Shown here: piece after piece, positions 26,430-37,726 of the stretch | Layout of the letters: every line of letters starts with the position of its first letter | Numbering within the stretch: the stretch's first letter is position 1 | Assembly (NCBI GenBank): GCA_024642465.1 | Contig: JAHEBA010000022.1 | Coordinates: 1-39,063 of the forward strand | Origin: Alphaproteobacteria bacterium | GTDB lineage: Bacteria > Pseudomonadota > Alphaproteobacteria > Rhizobiales > Aestuariivirgaceae | Direction: 5' to 3' | DNA: 39,063 nucleotides | The notes under the pieces: model-generated | Seen by the model: the letters and a program-made list of their open reading frames with translations, nothing else | Told to the model about the DNA's origin: nothing | Databases searched by the model: none | Translations under genes and position numbers: made by a program

Positions 26430-28697
26430 ATGGTTGTGACCGGCCAGGGCCCGCGAGTTTTGCTCAGACGCATGCGCGAGGTCATGGCCCGGCCAGAGGC
26501 GGCGCAAGCAAGACTCGACAGGATCGTATCGCTCATCGCGGCCAACATGGTGGCCGAGGTGTGCTCGATCTATGTCATGCGCCCGACCGGCAACGTGCTG
26601 GAGCTGTTTGCCTCGGAAGGCCTCAAGCCTGAAGCCGTTCACAAGTCGACGCTGAAAGTTGGAGAAGGCCTGGTGGGCGTGATCGCGCACGAGGCCGAGC
26701 CGTTGTCGCTGTCGGATGCGCAGTCGCATCCGGCGTTCAAGTATCTGCCGGAAACCGGTGAAGAGATCTACTCGTCGTTCCTCGGCGTGCCGATCCTGCG
26801 GCATGGCGTGGTGGCCGGCGTGCTGGTGGTGCAGAACCGGGTTCAGCGCAGCTACACCGAGGAAGAAGAAGAGGCCCTGCTGACGGTCGCCATGGTGCTG
26901 GCCGAGGTGATCGCCACGCCTGACGTGCAGGAGGTGCTGTCGCCCGCCGGTAGCGCCGCCGCCCTGACCGGTTCGTTGCACATGACCGGCGAGGCTCTGG
27001 TCGACGGCATTGCGCTTGGCCACGTGGTGCTGCATGAGCCGCGCATCATCGTGACCAGCTTCATTGCCGAGGACGTGGACGCCGAGCGCGAACGGCTGGA
27101 TACGGCGATCGACCGGCTCCAGGTGCAGGTGGATGAACTGGCGCAACGCTCGCCGGGCCTTGGCGGCGGAGACTTCGAGGACATCATCGAAACGGTGCGG
27201 ATGTTTGCACGCGATCGTGGCTGGTTGCGGCGGCTGCGCGAGGCGGTTGCCACGGGCCTGACGGCGGAGGCCGCCGTGGAACGCGTCCAGTCGGATACCC
27301 GGGCGCGCCTTGCCCGCCAGCCTGACCCGTACCTGCGCGAGCGATTGCACGATCTTGACGATCTCGCAAACCGGCTGCTTCGCATTCTGACCGGGGCGGA
27401 GGAGCGTGCCTCGCGCACCGAACTGCCGAAGGACGCCATCGTGGTGGCGCGCACCATGGGCCCGGCGGAACTGCTGGACTATCCACAAGGCTCGCTGCGG
27501 GGGCTGGTGCTGGAGAGCGCCGGGTCAACCAGCCACGTGGCAATCGTCGCCCGCGCCATGGGACTTGCCACGGTCGGTTCGGTCGAAAGCATTTCAGACC
27601 TGGTCGAGGACGGCCAGGAAATCATCATCGATGGCAGCTCTGGCGATGTGCATTTGCGCCCTTCGCCGGAGGTGCAGGCTGTCTATTCCGAGAAGGTGCG
27701 GCTGTACGCCAAGCGGCAGGAGCAATATGCCAGGCTGAAGGACAAGCCTGCGGTGACGCTGGACGGGGTAGCAGTCAGCCTCAACATCAATGCCGGGTTG
27801 CAGGTCGACGTGCCGCACCTGGAAGAAGCCGGCGCGATTGGTATTGGCCTGTTTCGCACCGAACTGCAGTTCATGCTCGCCCGGCGCTTCCCGCGGTTTG
27901 GCGAGCAGCAGCGCTTCTACAAGGCGATCATGGACGAAGCCGGCGACAGGCCGGTGGTGTTCCGTACGCTCGATATCGGCTCGGACAAGGTGCTGCCCTA
28001 TCTGAACGCGATCAAGGAAGCCAATCCGGCGATTGGCTGGCGGGCGATCCGGATGGCGCTGGACCGTCCGGCGCTGCTTCGATTGCAGATCAGGGCGCTG
28101 ATTTCGGCCGCGGCCGGCAAGCAGCTCAGCATCATGTTCCCGATGATCACGCAGACGGCGGAAATGGTGAAGGCGCGCGAGATGGTGGCGCGCGAGCGCG
28201 ACTTCCTGGCGGCGCGCGGACAGGAACTGCCGGTGAGCATCCGGATGGGGGCCATGATGGAAGTGCCGGCGCTGATCTGGGAACTCGACCAGTTGCTGCC
28301 GCATACGGATTTCATCTCGGTCGGATCGAACGACCTGCTGCAGTTCATGTTCGCCGCAGACCGGCTGCATCCGCGCCTGGCGGGGCGGTACGATGCGTTG
28401 TCGCCCTCCGCACTGAAGGCATTCGACATGATCCGGGACCGCTGTGATGCGCACGGGACCCAGCTTACCCTGTGTGGCGAGATGGCAGGCCGGCCGCTGG
28501 AAGCAATGGCGCTGATCGCGCTGGGCTATCGCTCCATCTCGATGGCGCCCACGTCGGTCGGGCCGGTCAAGCAGATGCTGCTGCATCTTGATGCGGGCAA
28601 GGCGGGGCAGTTCATCCGCGATCACCTGGGCGACGATGTTGCCAGCCTGCGCGAGGCAATGGTCGGCTTTGCCCGGCAGAACCGGATTCCGCTGTAG
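26430..28697 (+). CDS. ptsP: Nitrogen-PTS enzyme I (PEP-protein phosphotransferase with GAF domain)
   Basis: A 755-residue EI-Ntr, which takes phosphate from PEP and passes it to NPr in the regulatory nitrogen PTS. An N-terminal GAF domain (about 15-160) precedes the PEP-utiliser N-domain. The mobile phosphohistidine domain has H369 in GSTSHVAIVARAMG, and the PEP-binding TIM barrel has active-site C682 in LCGEMAGRP. In proteobacteria GAF-bound glutamine or alpha-ketoglutarate tunes the activity. NPr and EIIA-Ntr are not in this window. ATG 26430; it lies downstream of lysC, as in many Rhizobiales. Confidence 0.96.
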   Translation: MVVTGQGPRVLLRRMREVMARPEAAQARLDRIVSLIAANMVAEVCSIYVMRPTGNVLELFASEGLKPEAVHKSTLKVGEGLVGVIAHEAEPLSLSDAQSHPAFKYLPETGEEIYSSFLGVPILRHGVVAGVLVVQNRVQRSYTEEEEEALLTVAMVLAEVIATPDVQEVLSPAGSAAALTGSLHMTGEALVDGIALGHVVLHEPRIIVTSFIAEDVDAERERLDTAIDRLQVQVDELAQRSPGLGGGDFEDIIETVRMFARDRGWLRRLREAVATGLTAEAAVERVQSDTRARLARQPDPYLRERLHDLDDLANRLLRILTGAEERASRTELPKDAIVVARTMGPAELLDYPQGSLRGLVLESAGSTSHVAIVARAMGLATVGSVESISDLVEDGQEIIIDGSSGDVHLRPSPEVQAVYSEKVRLYAKRQEQYARLKDKPAVTLDGVAVSLNINAGLQVDVPHLEEAGAIGIGLFRTELQFMLARRFPRFGEQQRFYKAIMDEAGDRPVVFRTLDIGSDKVLPYLNAIKEANPAIGWRAIRMALDRPALLRLQIRALISAAAGKQLSIMFPMITQTAEMVKAREMVARERDFLAARGQELPVSIRMGAMMEVPALIWELDQLLPHTDFISVGSNDLLQFMFAADRLHPRLAGRYDALSPSALKAFDMIRDRCDAHGTQLTLCGEMAGRPLEAMALIALGYRSISMAPTSVGPVKQMLLHLDAGKAGQFIRDHLGDDVASLREAMVGFARQNRIPL

Positions 28698-28717
28698 CGG
28701 TGGTTTCTGTTTTCGCC

Positions 28718-28778
28718 CAGCCGGACGCAAAACCGGTGTCCATCCTCGTTCGAGCCGGGGACATGCTTTTCCTGGCTG
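28718..28778. repeat. Long imperfect inverted repeat after ptsP
   Basis: CAGCC at 28718-28722 is mirrored by GGCTG at 28774-28778, and pairing continues inwards with interruptions (AAAA near 28729-28732 with the TTTT near 28767-28770; GTGTCC near 28736-28741 with GGGGAC near 28757-28762). It resembles the palindromic mosaic elements common in rhizobial intergenic DNA, but identity to a known element is unverified. Confidence 0.4.
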
Positions 28779-28982
28779 CGATTTGTCATTCACCAAATGC
28801 TAACCCTGTTGGCCCATCATGCCGGGTCATGAGTGATTTGATCGGGCCGCGGCAACAAGCGGCACGGTCAAACGAGGTCCGGTTGTCAGTTTGAGTTGCA
28901 ACGGGGCAGGGCGCCACTTCGCTCCGCACCCCAGAGGCAAGCCTTGAGCGGCGCCGGTTTCGCGAGCAGGAGTACGCGGGCG

Positions 28983-30110
28983 ATGAACCAGCACACGCAC
29001 GGCGGATTTGATCACAGTTTCCAGAATTACCGGCCCAAGCCGGATGGCGAGCAGGATCCGGCAGGAGAGGCCGGATGGTTCCTGCAGCGCGAACGCGAAC
29101 GGCGCAAGATCAGTCTGCGCGACGTGGCGCAGGCAATCCGGGTGCACCCGATCCATCTGGACGCCATCGAGCGGGGCGACCTGACCCGAATGCCGCACCG
29201 GTCCGAGGCCATCGGCATGGCCGGCGCGTATGCCGAATACCTTGGCTTCGATCCGCAACCGATGATGATGCATTATGCGCAGCTTCTGCCGCGCAGCAAC
29301 GCGCCCAAGCAGCCGGGCAACAAAACCCCGAGTCCGCTTGGCAGCGCCCGCATCATCGAGTTTCCCATGGCGCGTCGGATTAAGGAGATGGCTTCCGGCC
29401 CCGGTGGCGTGGTTGCCTCGGTTGCGGTTGCCGTGATGCTGTTTGGCGGCGTGGCCTGGTCGCTTCTGCCCGGCGGCAACACTGCGCCGCCGCAGATTGC
29501 CGTCAGCGAGCAGCAGCAACAGCAACAGCAAGTGGCCCAGTTCGGACCTAATACGACCGTTGCCGCGATCGAGAAGATCGAGGAGTCTGCCCTTCCGGAT
29601 GCCGAGCCGATCAACACGGCCCAAGGCACCGATCCGTCGGCTGACCCGATCGGCGCGCTGCTGGCCCAGCAGGCGGACGAAGCCGCCAATGGCCTCAGCG
29701 GGCTGGACAAGCTGATTGCCAGCAATGGCGAGATCGAGGGTGCCATCGACAAGATGACCACGGCTACCACGGGCGAGCCGGCGCCGCAGGCCGTCAAGCA
29801 GGTGGCCAGCGAAGGCCAGGGCCGCATCTTTGGCGTCGACAATGACGACGCGCGCCTGGTGCTGCAGGCGACTGCGCCGGTCTGGGTGCGCATCGAGGAC
29901 GGCAAGGGCAAGGCGATCCTGACCGAGACGCTGATGGCCGGCGACCGGTTCAAGGTGCCGAACCAGGAAGGCCTGGTGGTCATTGCACGCGATGGCGGGC
30001 TGCTGACTTACGAGATCGACGGCGAGAAGCTGGGCAGCCTCGGTTCTCCGGGCGAGATCATCGTCAACCGCAAGCTCGACATTTCCGAGCTGATGAATCG
30101 CGGTGGCTAG
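28983..30110 (+). CDS. RodZ-like helix-turn-helix membrane protein
   Basis: A 375-residue bitopic protein. The N-terminal HTH_25 domain (about 30-95, LQRERERRKISLRDVAQAIRV and HLDAIERGDL) precedes a basic juxtamembrane stretch. One membrane helix lies near residues 141-162 (VVASVAVAVMLFGGVAWSLL). A low-complexity periplasmic linker follows, with a run of glutamines (EQQQQQQQ). The C-terminal DUF4115-type beta domain (TAPVWVRIEDGKGKAILTETLMAGDRF) completes it. RodZ links MreB to the elongation machinery. ATG 28983 is used, although the frame is open further upstream. In relatives this gene often lies next to ispG; here prfA follows directly. Confidence 0.88.
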   Translation: MNQHTHGGFDHSFQNYRPKPDGEQDPAGEAGWFLQRERERRKISLRDVAQAIRVHPIHLDAIERGDLTRMPHRSEAIGMAGAYAEYLGFDPQPMMMHYAQLLPRSNAPKQPGNKTPSPLGSARIIEFPMARRIKEMASGPGGVVASVAVAVMLFGGVAWSLLPGGNTAPPQIAVSEQQQQQQQVAQFGPNTTVAAIEKIEESALPDAEPINTAQGTDPSADPIGALLAQQADEAANGLSGLDKLIASNGEIEGAIDKMTTATTGEPAPQAVKQVASEGQGRIFGVDNDDARLVLQATAPVWVRIEDGKGKAILTETLMAGDRFKVPNQEGLVVIARDGGLLTYEIDGEKLGSLGSPGEIIVNRKLDISELMNRGG

Positions 30111-30228
30111 ACACCTGCTGACGACATACGGCGGCTTCATCAAACAGCATCGGCGTGGCAGGCAGGGCTTGCGTTCAGTGCGCGTGTTCCGGCTGGACGT
30201 TTGACTGCGTACAGCCTACATAGCGGCC

Positions 30229-31311
30229 ATGTCGCTCGACCAGAATCCACAGATTGACCGCATCCTGCACAAGTTCGACGCCGTCGAGGCCGAACTGGGC
30301 TCAGGCGTTGTCGGCGATGCGTTCGTCCGGCTCTCGAAGGAATATGCCGAGCTCGAGCCGGCGGTGAAGGCCATACGCGCGCTCAGGGCGGCGCGCGCCG
30401 AGATGGACAGCGTCGAGGAGATGCTGCATTCCGGCGATGCCGAGATGGCCACGCTTGCCAGGGCCGAACGCGATGAACTGGAAGAGCGAATCGAGACACT
30501 CGAACATGAGCTGAAACTGCAGCTGCTGCCGAAGGATGCTGCCGACGAGCGCAGCGTGATCGTCGAAATCCGCGCGGGAACGGGCGGAGACGAGGCAGCC
30601 CTGTTTGCCCGTGACCTCTTCCGCATGTACCAGCGCTACGCCCAGCTTCACGGCTGGAAAGTGGAAGTGCAGTCGGCAAGCGAGGCCGAACTCGGCGGCT
30701 ACAAGGAAATCATCGCGTCGATTTCGGGTGCCGGGGTCTATGCCAAGCTGAAGTTCGAATCGGGCGTGCACCGGGTGCAACGGGTGCCGGAAACGGAAGC
30801 GCAAGGCCGCATTCATACCTCGGCAGCGACGGTTGCCGTGTTGCCGGAGGCGGAGGAAATCGACGTCGAGGTGAAGAACGAGGATATTCGTATCGACACC
30901 ATGCGGTCTTCGGGTGCGGGCGGCCAGCACGTCAACACCACTGACTCGGCAGTGCGGATCACCCACGTTCCGACCGGGCTGGTGGTGGTTCGCTCGGAGA
31001 AGTCGCAGCACCAGAACCGGGCAAGCGCCATGAAGGAACTGCTGGCGCGCCTTTATGACATGGAGCGGCAGAAGGCCGACCGCGAGCGGGCGGACGCCCG
31101 CAAGTGTCAGGTGGGCTCGGGCGACCGGTCCGAGCGCATCCGCACCTACAATTTTCCGCAAGGTCGGGTAAGCGATCACCGCATCAACCTTACGCTCTAC
31201 AAGCTGGACCAGATCATGGCCGGCGAAGGGCTTGACGAATTGATCGATGCGCTGGTGGCCGACCACCAGGCGAAGCTGCTGGCTGATCAGGGCGAGGCCG
31301 ATGCCGCCTGA
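30229..31311 (+). CDS. prfA: Peptide chain release factor 1
   Basis: A 360-residue RF1, which reads UAA and UAG. The codon-recognition tripeptide PET is at residues 187-189 ([15 protein letters not shown]) and the catalytic GGQ at 231-233 ([20 protein letters not shown]), with the RF1-type [20 protein letters not shown] following. Its stop codon overlaps the prmC start by 11 bases; prmC methylates the GGQ glutamine, so the coupling makes biochemical sense. RF1 in the same genome bears on the amber-interrupted gene at 13073-13075. Confidence 0.97.
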   Translation: MSLDQNPQIDRILHKFDAVEAELGSGVVGDAFVRLSKEYAELEPAVKAIRALRAARAEMDSVEEMLHSGDAEMATLARAERDELEERIETLEHELKLQLLPKDAADERSVIVEIRAGTGGDEAALFARDLFRMYQRYAQLHGWKVEVQSASEAELGGYKEIIASISGAGVYAKLKFESGVHRVQRVPETEAQGRIHTSAATVAVLPEAEEIDVEVKNEDIRIDTMRSSGAGGQHVNTTDSAVRITHVPTGLVVVRSEKSQHQNRASAMKELLARLYDMERQKADRERADARKCQVGSGDRSERIRTYNFPQGRVSDHRINLTLYKLDQIMAGEGLDELIDALVADHQAKLLADQGEADAA

Positions 31312-32158
31312 TACCGTGGCGGGGGTGTTGCAGGCGCTGGCCGGGCGTTTTGCGGCGGCCGGCTGCGACACGGCGAGACTCGATGCGAGGCTGCTGCTGG
31401 AGCATGTCAGCGGCCTGTCACATGCCGACATGATTGCGCGGCCGGACGCGAGGATTGCCGGGCATGACCTCGTCCGGCTGAACGCGATGGCGGGGCGGCG
31501 CGAAGCTGGCGAGCCGGTCTCCCGCATACTCGGGCAGCGCGAGTTCTACGGGCGAACCTTCGAGGTGACGCCTGCTGTTCTCGACCCGCGGGCCGACACG
31601 GAAGCGCTGGTGGATGCAGCGCTGCCATTGCTTGCAGCGATGGAGGCGCCGCGCATCCTGGACATCGGCACCGGCTCGGGTGCGATCATCGTGACGTTGC
31701 TGGCGGAGCTTCCTTCAGCGACAGGGGTCGCAACCGATCGCAGCCGCGAGGCACTTGCGGTTGCTGCCCGCAATGCCCACCTCAATGGCGTGGCAGACAG
31801 GCTGGAGCTTGCCGGGACGGATTGGGCCAATGGCGTTGAAGGGCCGTTCGACCTCGTCGTGTCAAACCCGCCCTACATTCCGCATGCCGGCATTGCCGGG
31901 CTGTCTCGGGAGGTTCGCGAGCATGACCCGCACCTTGCGCTGGCGGGCGGGGCTGACGGACTGGATGCCTACAGGGCGCTGCTGCCGCAGGCGGCGGAAC
32001 TGGTTTCGCCCGGTGGTCATGTCATCGTAGAGTTTGGCGCCGGCCAGCATGACGAGGTTGCGGCCATTGCTGACGGATGCGGACTTGTGCTTGCGGGCGA
32101 TGGTTTCACCCGGGATCTCGGCGGCCACATCAGGTGTGCGATTTTTGCGCGTTCATAA
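31301..32158 (+). CDS. prmC: Release factor glutamine methyltransferase
   Basis: A 285-residue N5-glutamine methyltransferase acting on the GGQ motif of RF1 and RF2. The N-terminal helical substrate-binding domain ([20 protein letters not shown]) is followed by a SAM loop [19 protein letters not shown] and the glutamine-binding NPPY at residues 189-192. ATG 31301 lies within the last codons of prfA, and the frame upstream is just prfA read out of phase. [27 protein letters not shown] is highly characteristic of PrmC. Confidence 0.95.
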   Translation: MPPDTVAGVLQALAGRFAAAGCDTARLDARLLLEHVSGLSHADMIARPDARIAGHDLVRLNAMAGRREAGEPVSRILGQREFYGRTFEVTPAVLDPRADTEALVDAALPLLAAMEAPRILDIGTGSGAIIVTLLAELPSATGVATDRSREALAVAARNAHLNGVADRLELAGTDWANGVEGPFDLVVSNPPYIPHAGIAGLSREVREHDPHLALAGGADGLDAYRALLPQAAELVSPGGHVIVEFGAGQHDEVAAIADGCGLVLAGDGFTRDLGGHIRCAIFARS

Positions 32159-32536
32159 TGTTTCCGGCAAAGCAAGAAATCGCTTGGAATACCGGCCGGG
32201 TAAGGTTATTTTTCAGGCAGTAGAGCCAGACAGACATTGAGTGCGGCGTGTCCGCATGTCGCTGGCCGAAGGGGCGAAGAATCGCAGGCGCTTGAGAAGA
32301 GATGCGCCGTTCCAGCCAGACAACATCAGCACCGGACCGTCTTCCAGACCGACTGGGCTCGTGAAGTTGTTTTGACGGAAGGGGCATGCGCAACGGCGCC
32401 TTCGGGGCTGACCATTGCAGTTTCATGCAAGCCGGTGCATCGCGCATCCCCAGCGATGGACCGTGTCAGATACCAGTTGCCGCGAGGGCTTCTGGTCACT
32501 GGGGATCTAGGACGAACGTACAGGTGATTTTTCGGG
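32159..32536 (+). other. 378-bp intergenic leader before the DUF4167 gene
   Basis: No coding capacity of family-like quality was found. CATCGC/GCGATG near 32440-32460 can form a stem with a 9-base loop, and a self-complementary CCGGCCGG lies near 32192. No clear promoter hexamers were seen. A long 5' leader or a second promoter for the downstream gene is possible. Confidence 0.35.
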
Positions 32537-33304
32537 ATGAGACAAGGACAGCATAACAAGAACAGGTCCAGGGGCCGCGGCGGCAGCAACCGGGGTGGCG
32601 GTGGCGGCGGTGGAGGCGGCGGTGGCCGTCAGTCCAATCCGCTCAATCGCGTCTACGAGAGCAATGGGCCGGATGTGAAGGTCCGCGGCAACGCCCAGAC
32701 GATTGCCGACAAGTACCTGCAGCTTGCGCGTGACGCCATCTCGTCCGGCGACAATGTGAACGCAGAGAACTATTTCCAGCATGCGGAGCACTACCTGCGC
32801 ATCGTGGCTGCGGCACAGGCGTTCAACCAGCAGCACAACCAGCAGCAGCAACAATCCCAACCGCGCCGGCACGACCTCGACGACGAGGACGACGACGCCG
32901 GTGATCAGCCCTCGCAGGCTTCGGGCGGCCACGAAGGCGGCAATGGCGGCGGCAGTGGCAGCGAACAGTCTGACCAGCGCGATGGCCGCGACCGCAATCG
33001 TCAGCAGCGTGGCGGTGACCGCAATGAGCGCCCGCGTGCAGCTGCAGACGGCAATGCAGATGGCGAGGATGACGACGCTGGGTGGCAGTCACAGGCGCCT
33101 GATTTCCTGCGCCGTGAGGCAGCTGCCACAAGCTCGTCCGACGAGGTCGAGGCAGGCGACGATGCTGCCGGCGATGATGCCGAGTCTGAAGCTCCGCGCC
33201 GGACCAGGCGTGGCCGTGGCCGCAAGCCGAAGGCTGAAGCCGGTGCAGCCGATGCCGGCGACGAGGCCGAGCCTTCGCAGGCCGAGGATGCCAGCGCCGC
33301 CTGA
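32537..33304 (+). CDS. DUF4167 domain protein, glycine- and glutamine-rich
   Basis: A 255-residue protein. A basic, glycine-rich start (NKNRSRGRGGSNRGG followed by a long G run) leads into the DUF4167 domain, about residues 32-100: NPLNRVYESNGPDVKVRGNA, then ADKYLQLARDAISSGDNVNAENYFQHAEHYLRI. The rest is disordered, with QQQ runs, acidic blocks (DDEDDD) and RRTRRGRGRKPK near the end. The composition suggests RNA binding, but function is not established. The family is found mainly in Rhizobiales, which supports the taxonomic call. A terminator overlapping the convergent MOSC gene follows. Confidence 0.93.
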   Translation: MRQGQHNKNRSRGRGGSNRGGGGGGGGGGGRQSNPLNRVYESNGPDVKVRGNAQTIADKYLQLARDAISSGDNVNAENYFQHAEHYLRIVAAAQAFNQQHNQQQQQSQPRRHDLDDEDDDAGDQPSQASGGHEGGNGGGSGSEQSDQRDGRDRNRQQRGGDRNERPRAAADGNADGEDDDAGWQSQAPDFLRREAAATSSSDEVEAGDDAAGDDAESEAPRRTRRGRGRKPKAEAGAADAGDEAEPSQAEDASAA

Positions 33305-33332
33305 TGCGGACGGTAGAGCCGGGTTATTCCAG

Positions 33333-33367
33333 ACGGGTCAGGCGATGGTGATTGCCTGGCCCGTTTT
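33333..33367 (+). terminator. Intrinsic terminator of the DUF4167 gene, inside the convergent MOSC gene
   Basis: ACGGGTCAGGC (33333-33343) pairs with GCCTGGCCCGT (33354-33364), 11 bp with one G-T wobble and a 10-base loop, followed by TTTT. It overlaps the last codons and stop of the minus-strand MOSC gene. Confidence 0.7.
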
Positions 33368-34111
33368 CAGTTCCAGGCCGGCGATTGCCGAAACATAGAC
33401 ACCGCAGTCTTCGTGCATGAAGGCGCACGACAGCACGCGCGGCAGGTTCATGTCGCGCGTTGCGGTTTGCGGATCGACGCTGGTCGCAGCACAACGGGTT
33501 ATGCGTTCTGCCACCCGGAATGCGGGTTGACCGTCGACGGACAGGGTCTTGCCGAGCCAGTTGAATTCTTCCCAGGGCGCGGCGCCGTCGATGTGGATGT
33601 TGGCGCGGAAGCGGGCCGGGTCTACCGGCCGGCCGGCGACACGTTCGACGTCACGCACCGTTGTGAGGTTCAGCAGCGATATGAAGCGTGCGGGGGTGTC
33701 TGCAAAATGGTGGCCTTGCGCGTGCACGATGCGCGGTGATCCGCGCAACTCGGCGGCCATGAAGCCGGCAATGAACTGCTCGATGATCTGGCGGCCGATG
33801 GACGTCGCAAGATCGCCGCGCGCGACCTGCTTTCCAGCGCGCAGGACGCTAAGAACCCCGCCACCTGCCGTGGTGTCGAAAGTGGTCTCCAGCTCGGCCA
33901 GCTTCTCGTGAGACATCAGCTGCGCAAAGGCGATCTTCGGTAGCCATGCCGGGTCCGCCGGATCGAACTTGCGTGCTCCGGCCTCTATCGCCCAGGCGCG
34001 ATCAAGCGGAAACATGGCTCCCTTGTCGACGGTGACCTGTTGCTGCGGGCAGGCGGACAGGCCCTTCACGGGAAAGGAGTTCAGGGCTGCAATGGTGATC
34101 GGGCTCGTCAT
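33338..34111 (-). CDS. MOSC domain-containing protein
   Basis: A 257-residue protein. A MOSC N-terminal beta-barrel domain (TIAALNSFPVKGLSACPQQQVTVDKGAMFPLDRAWAI) precedes a MOSC domain with FRANIHIDGAAPWEEFNWLGK and RITRCAATSVDPQTATRD, whose cysteine is the conserved metal/sulfur-binding residue. Relatives include the molybdenum-cofactor sulfurase C-terminus and YiiM/mARC enzymes that reduce N-hydroxylated compounds. The partner redox domain is not fused here. ATG 34111 gives the usual start. Convergent with DUF4167 and divergent from clpB. Confidence 0.9.
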   Translation of the reverse strand: MTSPITIAALNSFPVKGLSACPQQQVTVDKGAMFPLDRAWAIEAGARKFDPADPAWLPKIAFAQLMSHEKLAELETTFDTTAGGGVLSVLRAGKQVARGDLATSIGRQIIEQFIAGFMAAELRGSPRIVHAQGHHFADTPARFISLLNLTTVRDVERVAGRPVDPARFRANIHIDGAAPWEEFNWLGKTLSVDGQPAFRVAERITRCAATSVDPQTATRDMNLPRVLSCAFMHEDCGVYVSAIAGLELKTGQAITIA

Positions 34112-34142
34112 CGGTACACGCCATTTGATGCAGGTCAGTGAT

Positions 34143-34173
34143 CTTGTTCCGCAAGGAAGCGACACTATATCTG
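34143..34173 (+). promoter_or_regulatory. Heat-shock (RpoH-type) promoter for clpB
   Basis: CTTG (34143-34146), a 17-base spacer, then ACTATATCTG (34164-34173) match the alphaproteobacterial heat-shock pattern CTTG-N17/18-CYTATNTNNG at every specified base but the first C of the second element. It lies about 170 bases before the clpB ATG. Confidence 0.7.
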
Positions 34174-34345
34174 GAACGAATGGTCTTGTCCGTTCGCCTT
34201 CCGAAGGGTGCCTGCTTCATGAAAGGGGTGCTGCGGCAGGCAGGGGGCGGGCCCTGTCAAACAGATGAATCCAGGACCGGATGTTCCACACGCAGTGCTG
34301 CCCAGGCGGGCTGCGGCAAGGAACAGGCCAAGAGGAGGTAACCTG

Positions 34346-36994
<2,649 letters not shown>

Positions 36995-37016
36995 GCCAGC
37001 TCCCGAACATTGCAGG

Positions 37017-37047
37017 CCGGTCAGGCGAAAGCCTGGCCGGTTTTTTT
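37017..37047 (+). terminator. Intrinsic terminator of clpB
   Basis: CCGGTCAGGC (37017-37026), a GAAA tetraloop and GCCTGGCCGG (37031-37040) form a 10-bp stem with one G-T wobble, followed by seven T residues. Confidence 0.93.
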
Positions 37048-37083
37048 GTTGCCGCGTCCATGGCGGCCGCTACGATGTGGCAC

Positions 37084-37716
37084 ATGAAATACGCACTCGT
37101 TCCCCAACTGAAATCGCGGATCGCCGACAATCTGTCGCGACTTGAGCGGCAGGCGTGCACTGATCCGTCGCTGAGGCGCGCCGCTGTTGCCGTGCTAGTC
37201 AGCGGTGAGGCGCCGGGTGCGATGGCGGACGTGGTCGTAACGCTGCGGGGAGCGCGGCTGAACCGGCATTCGGGGCAGTTCGCACTGCCGGGCGGAAGGC
37301 TTGATGAAGGCGAAGGCGTGGTCGGGGCGGCACTGCGCGAAACGCACGAGGAGATCGGTCTGAGCCTTGGCGAGGATGCGGTGCTCGGCCTGCTCGACGA
37401 CATGGTGACGCGGTCCGGGTTCGTGATCACGCCGGTTGTCGCGTGGGCCGGCCCTGTGAGCAGCTTCGTTCCCGATCCGGCGGAGGTCGACACGGTGTAC
37501 CGGATACCACTGGCGGAACTCGATGGTCCGGAGGTTCCGTCCATCATTCCGGACCGCGACGGCGGCAAGCCGGTCATGTCGGCAGTGTTCCCGACCGTCG
37601 GGCATCGCATGTTCGCGCCGACCGCGGCGATGATCTACCAGTTCCGCGAGGTCTGCCTGCATGGCCGCGCAACCCGCGTGGCCGACTTCGGCCAGCCGGA
37701 ATTCACCCGTGGCTGA
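37084..37716 (+). CDS. Nudix hydrolase, CoA pyrophosphatase (NudL) type
   Basis: About 210 residues. The Nudix box reads GGRLDEGEGVVGAAL then RETHEEIGL, and just before it LRGARLNRHSGQFALPGG matches the CoA-type NuCoA motif of enzymes that cleave CoA to phosphopantetheine and 3',5'-ADP. AFPT-like HRMFAPTAAMIY appears near the end. In-frame ATGs lie at 37060, 37075 and 37084; the last is taken because the first is only 12 bases beyond the clpB terminator, but none has a clear ribosome site. The end overlaps a possible GTG start of the next gene. Confidence 0.88.
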   Translation: MKYALVPQLKSRIADNLSRLERQACTDPSLRRAAVAVLVSGEAPGAMADVVVTLRGARLNRHSGQFALPGGRLDEGEGVVGAALRETHEEIGLSLGEDAVLGLLDDMVTRSGFVITPVVAWAGPVSSFVPDPAEVDTVYRIPLAELDGPEVPSIIPDRDGGKPVMSAVFPTVGHRMFAPTAAMIYQFREVCLHGRATRVADFGQPEFTRG

Positions 37717-37726
37717 CGGCAACGGC

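Noticed and set aside
27594..28796. A 400-codon open frame on the minus strand
   Set aside because: Shadow of ptsP with R/H/Q-rich composition and no ribosome site or motif.
32590..32635. GGC/GGT-rich tract as a tandem repeat or CRISPR-like element
   Set aside because: It encodes the polyglycine stretch of the DUF4167 protein; the irregular codons are simple low complexity.
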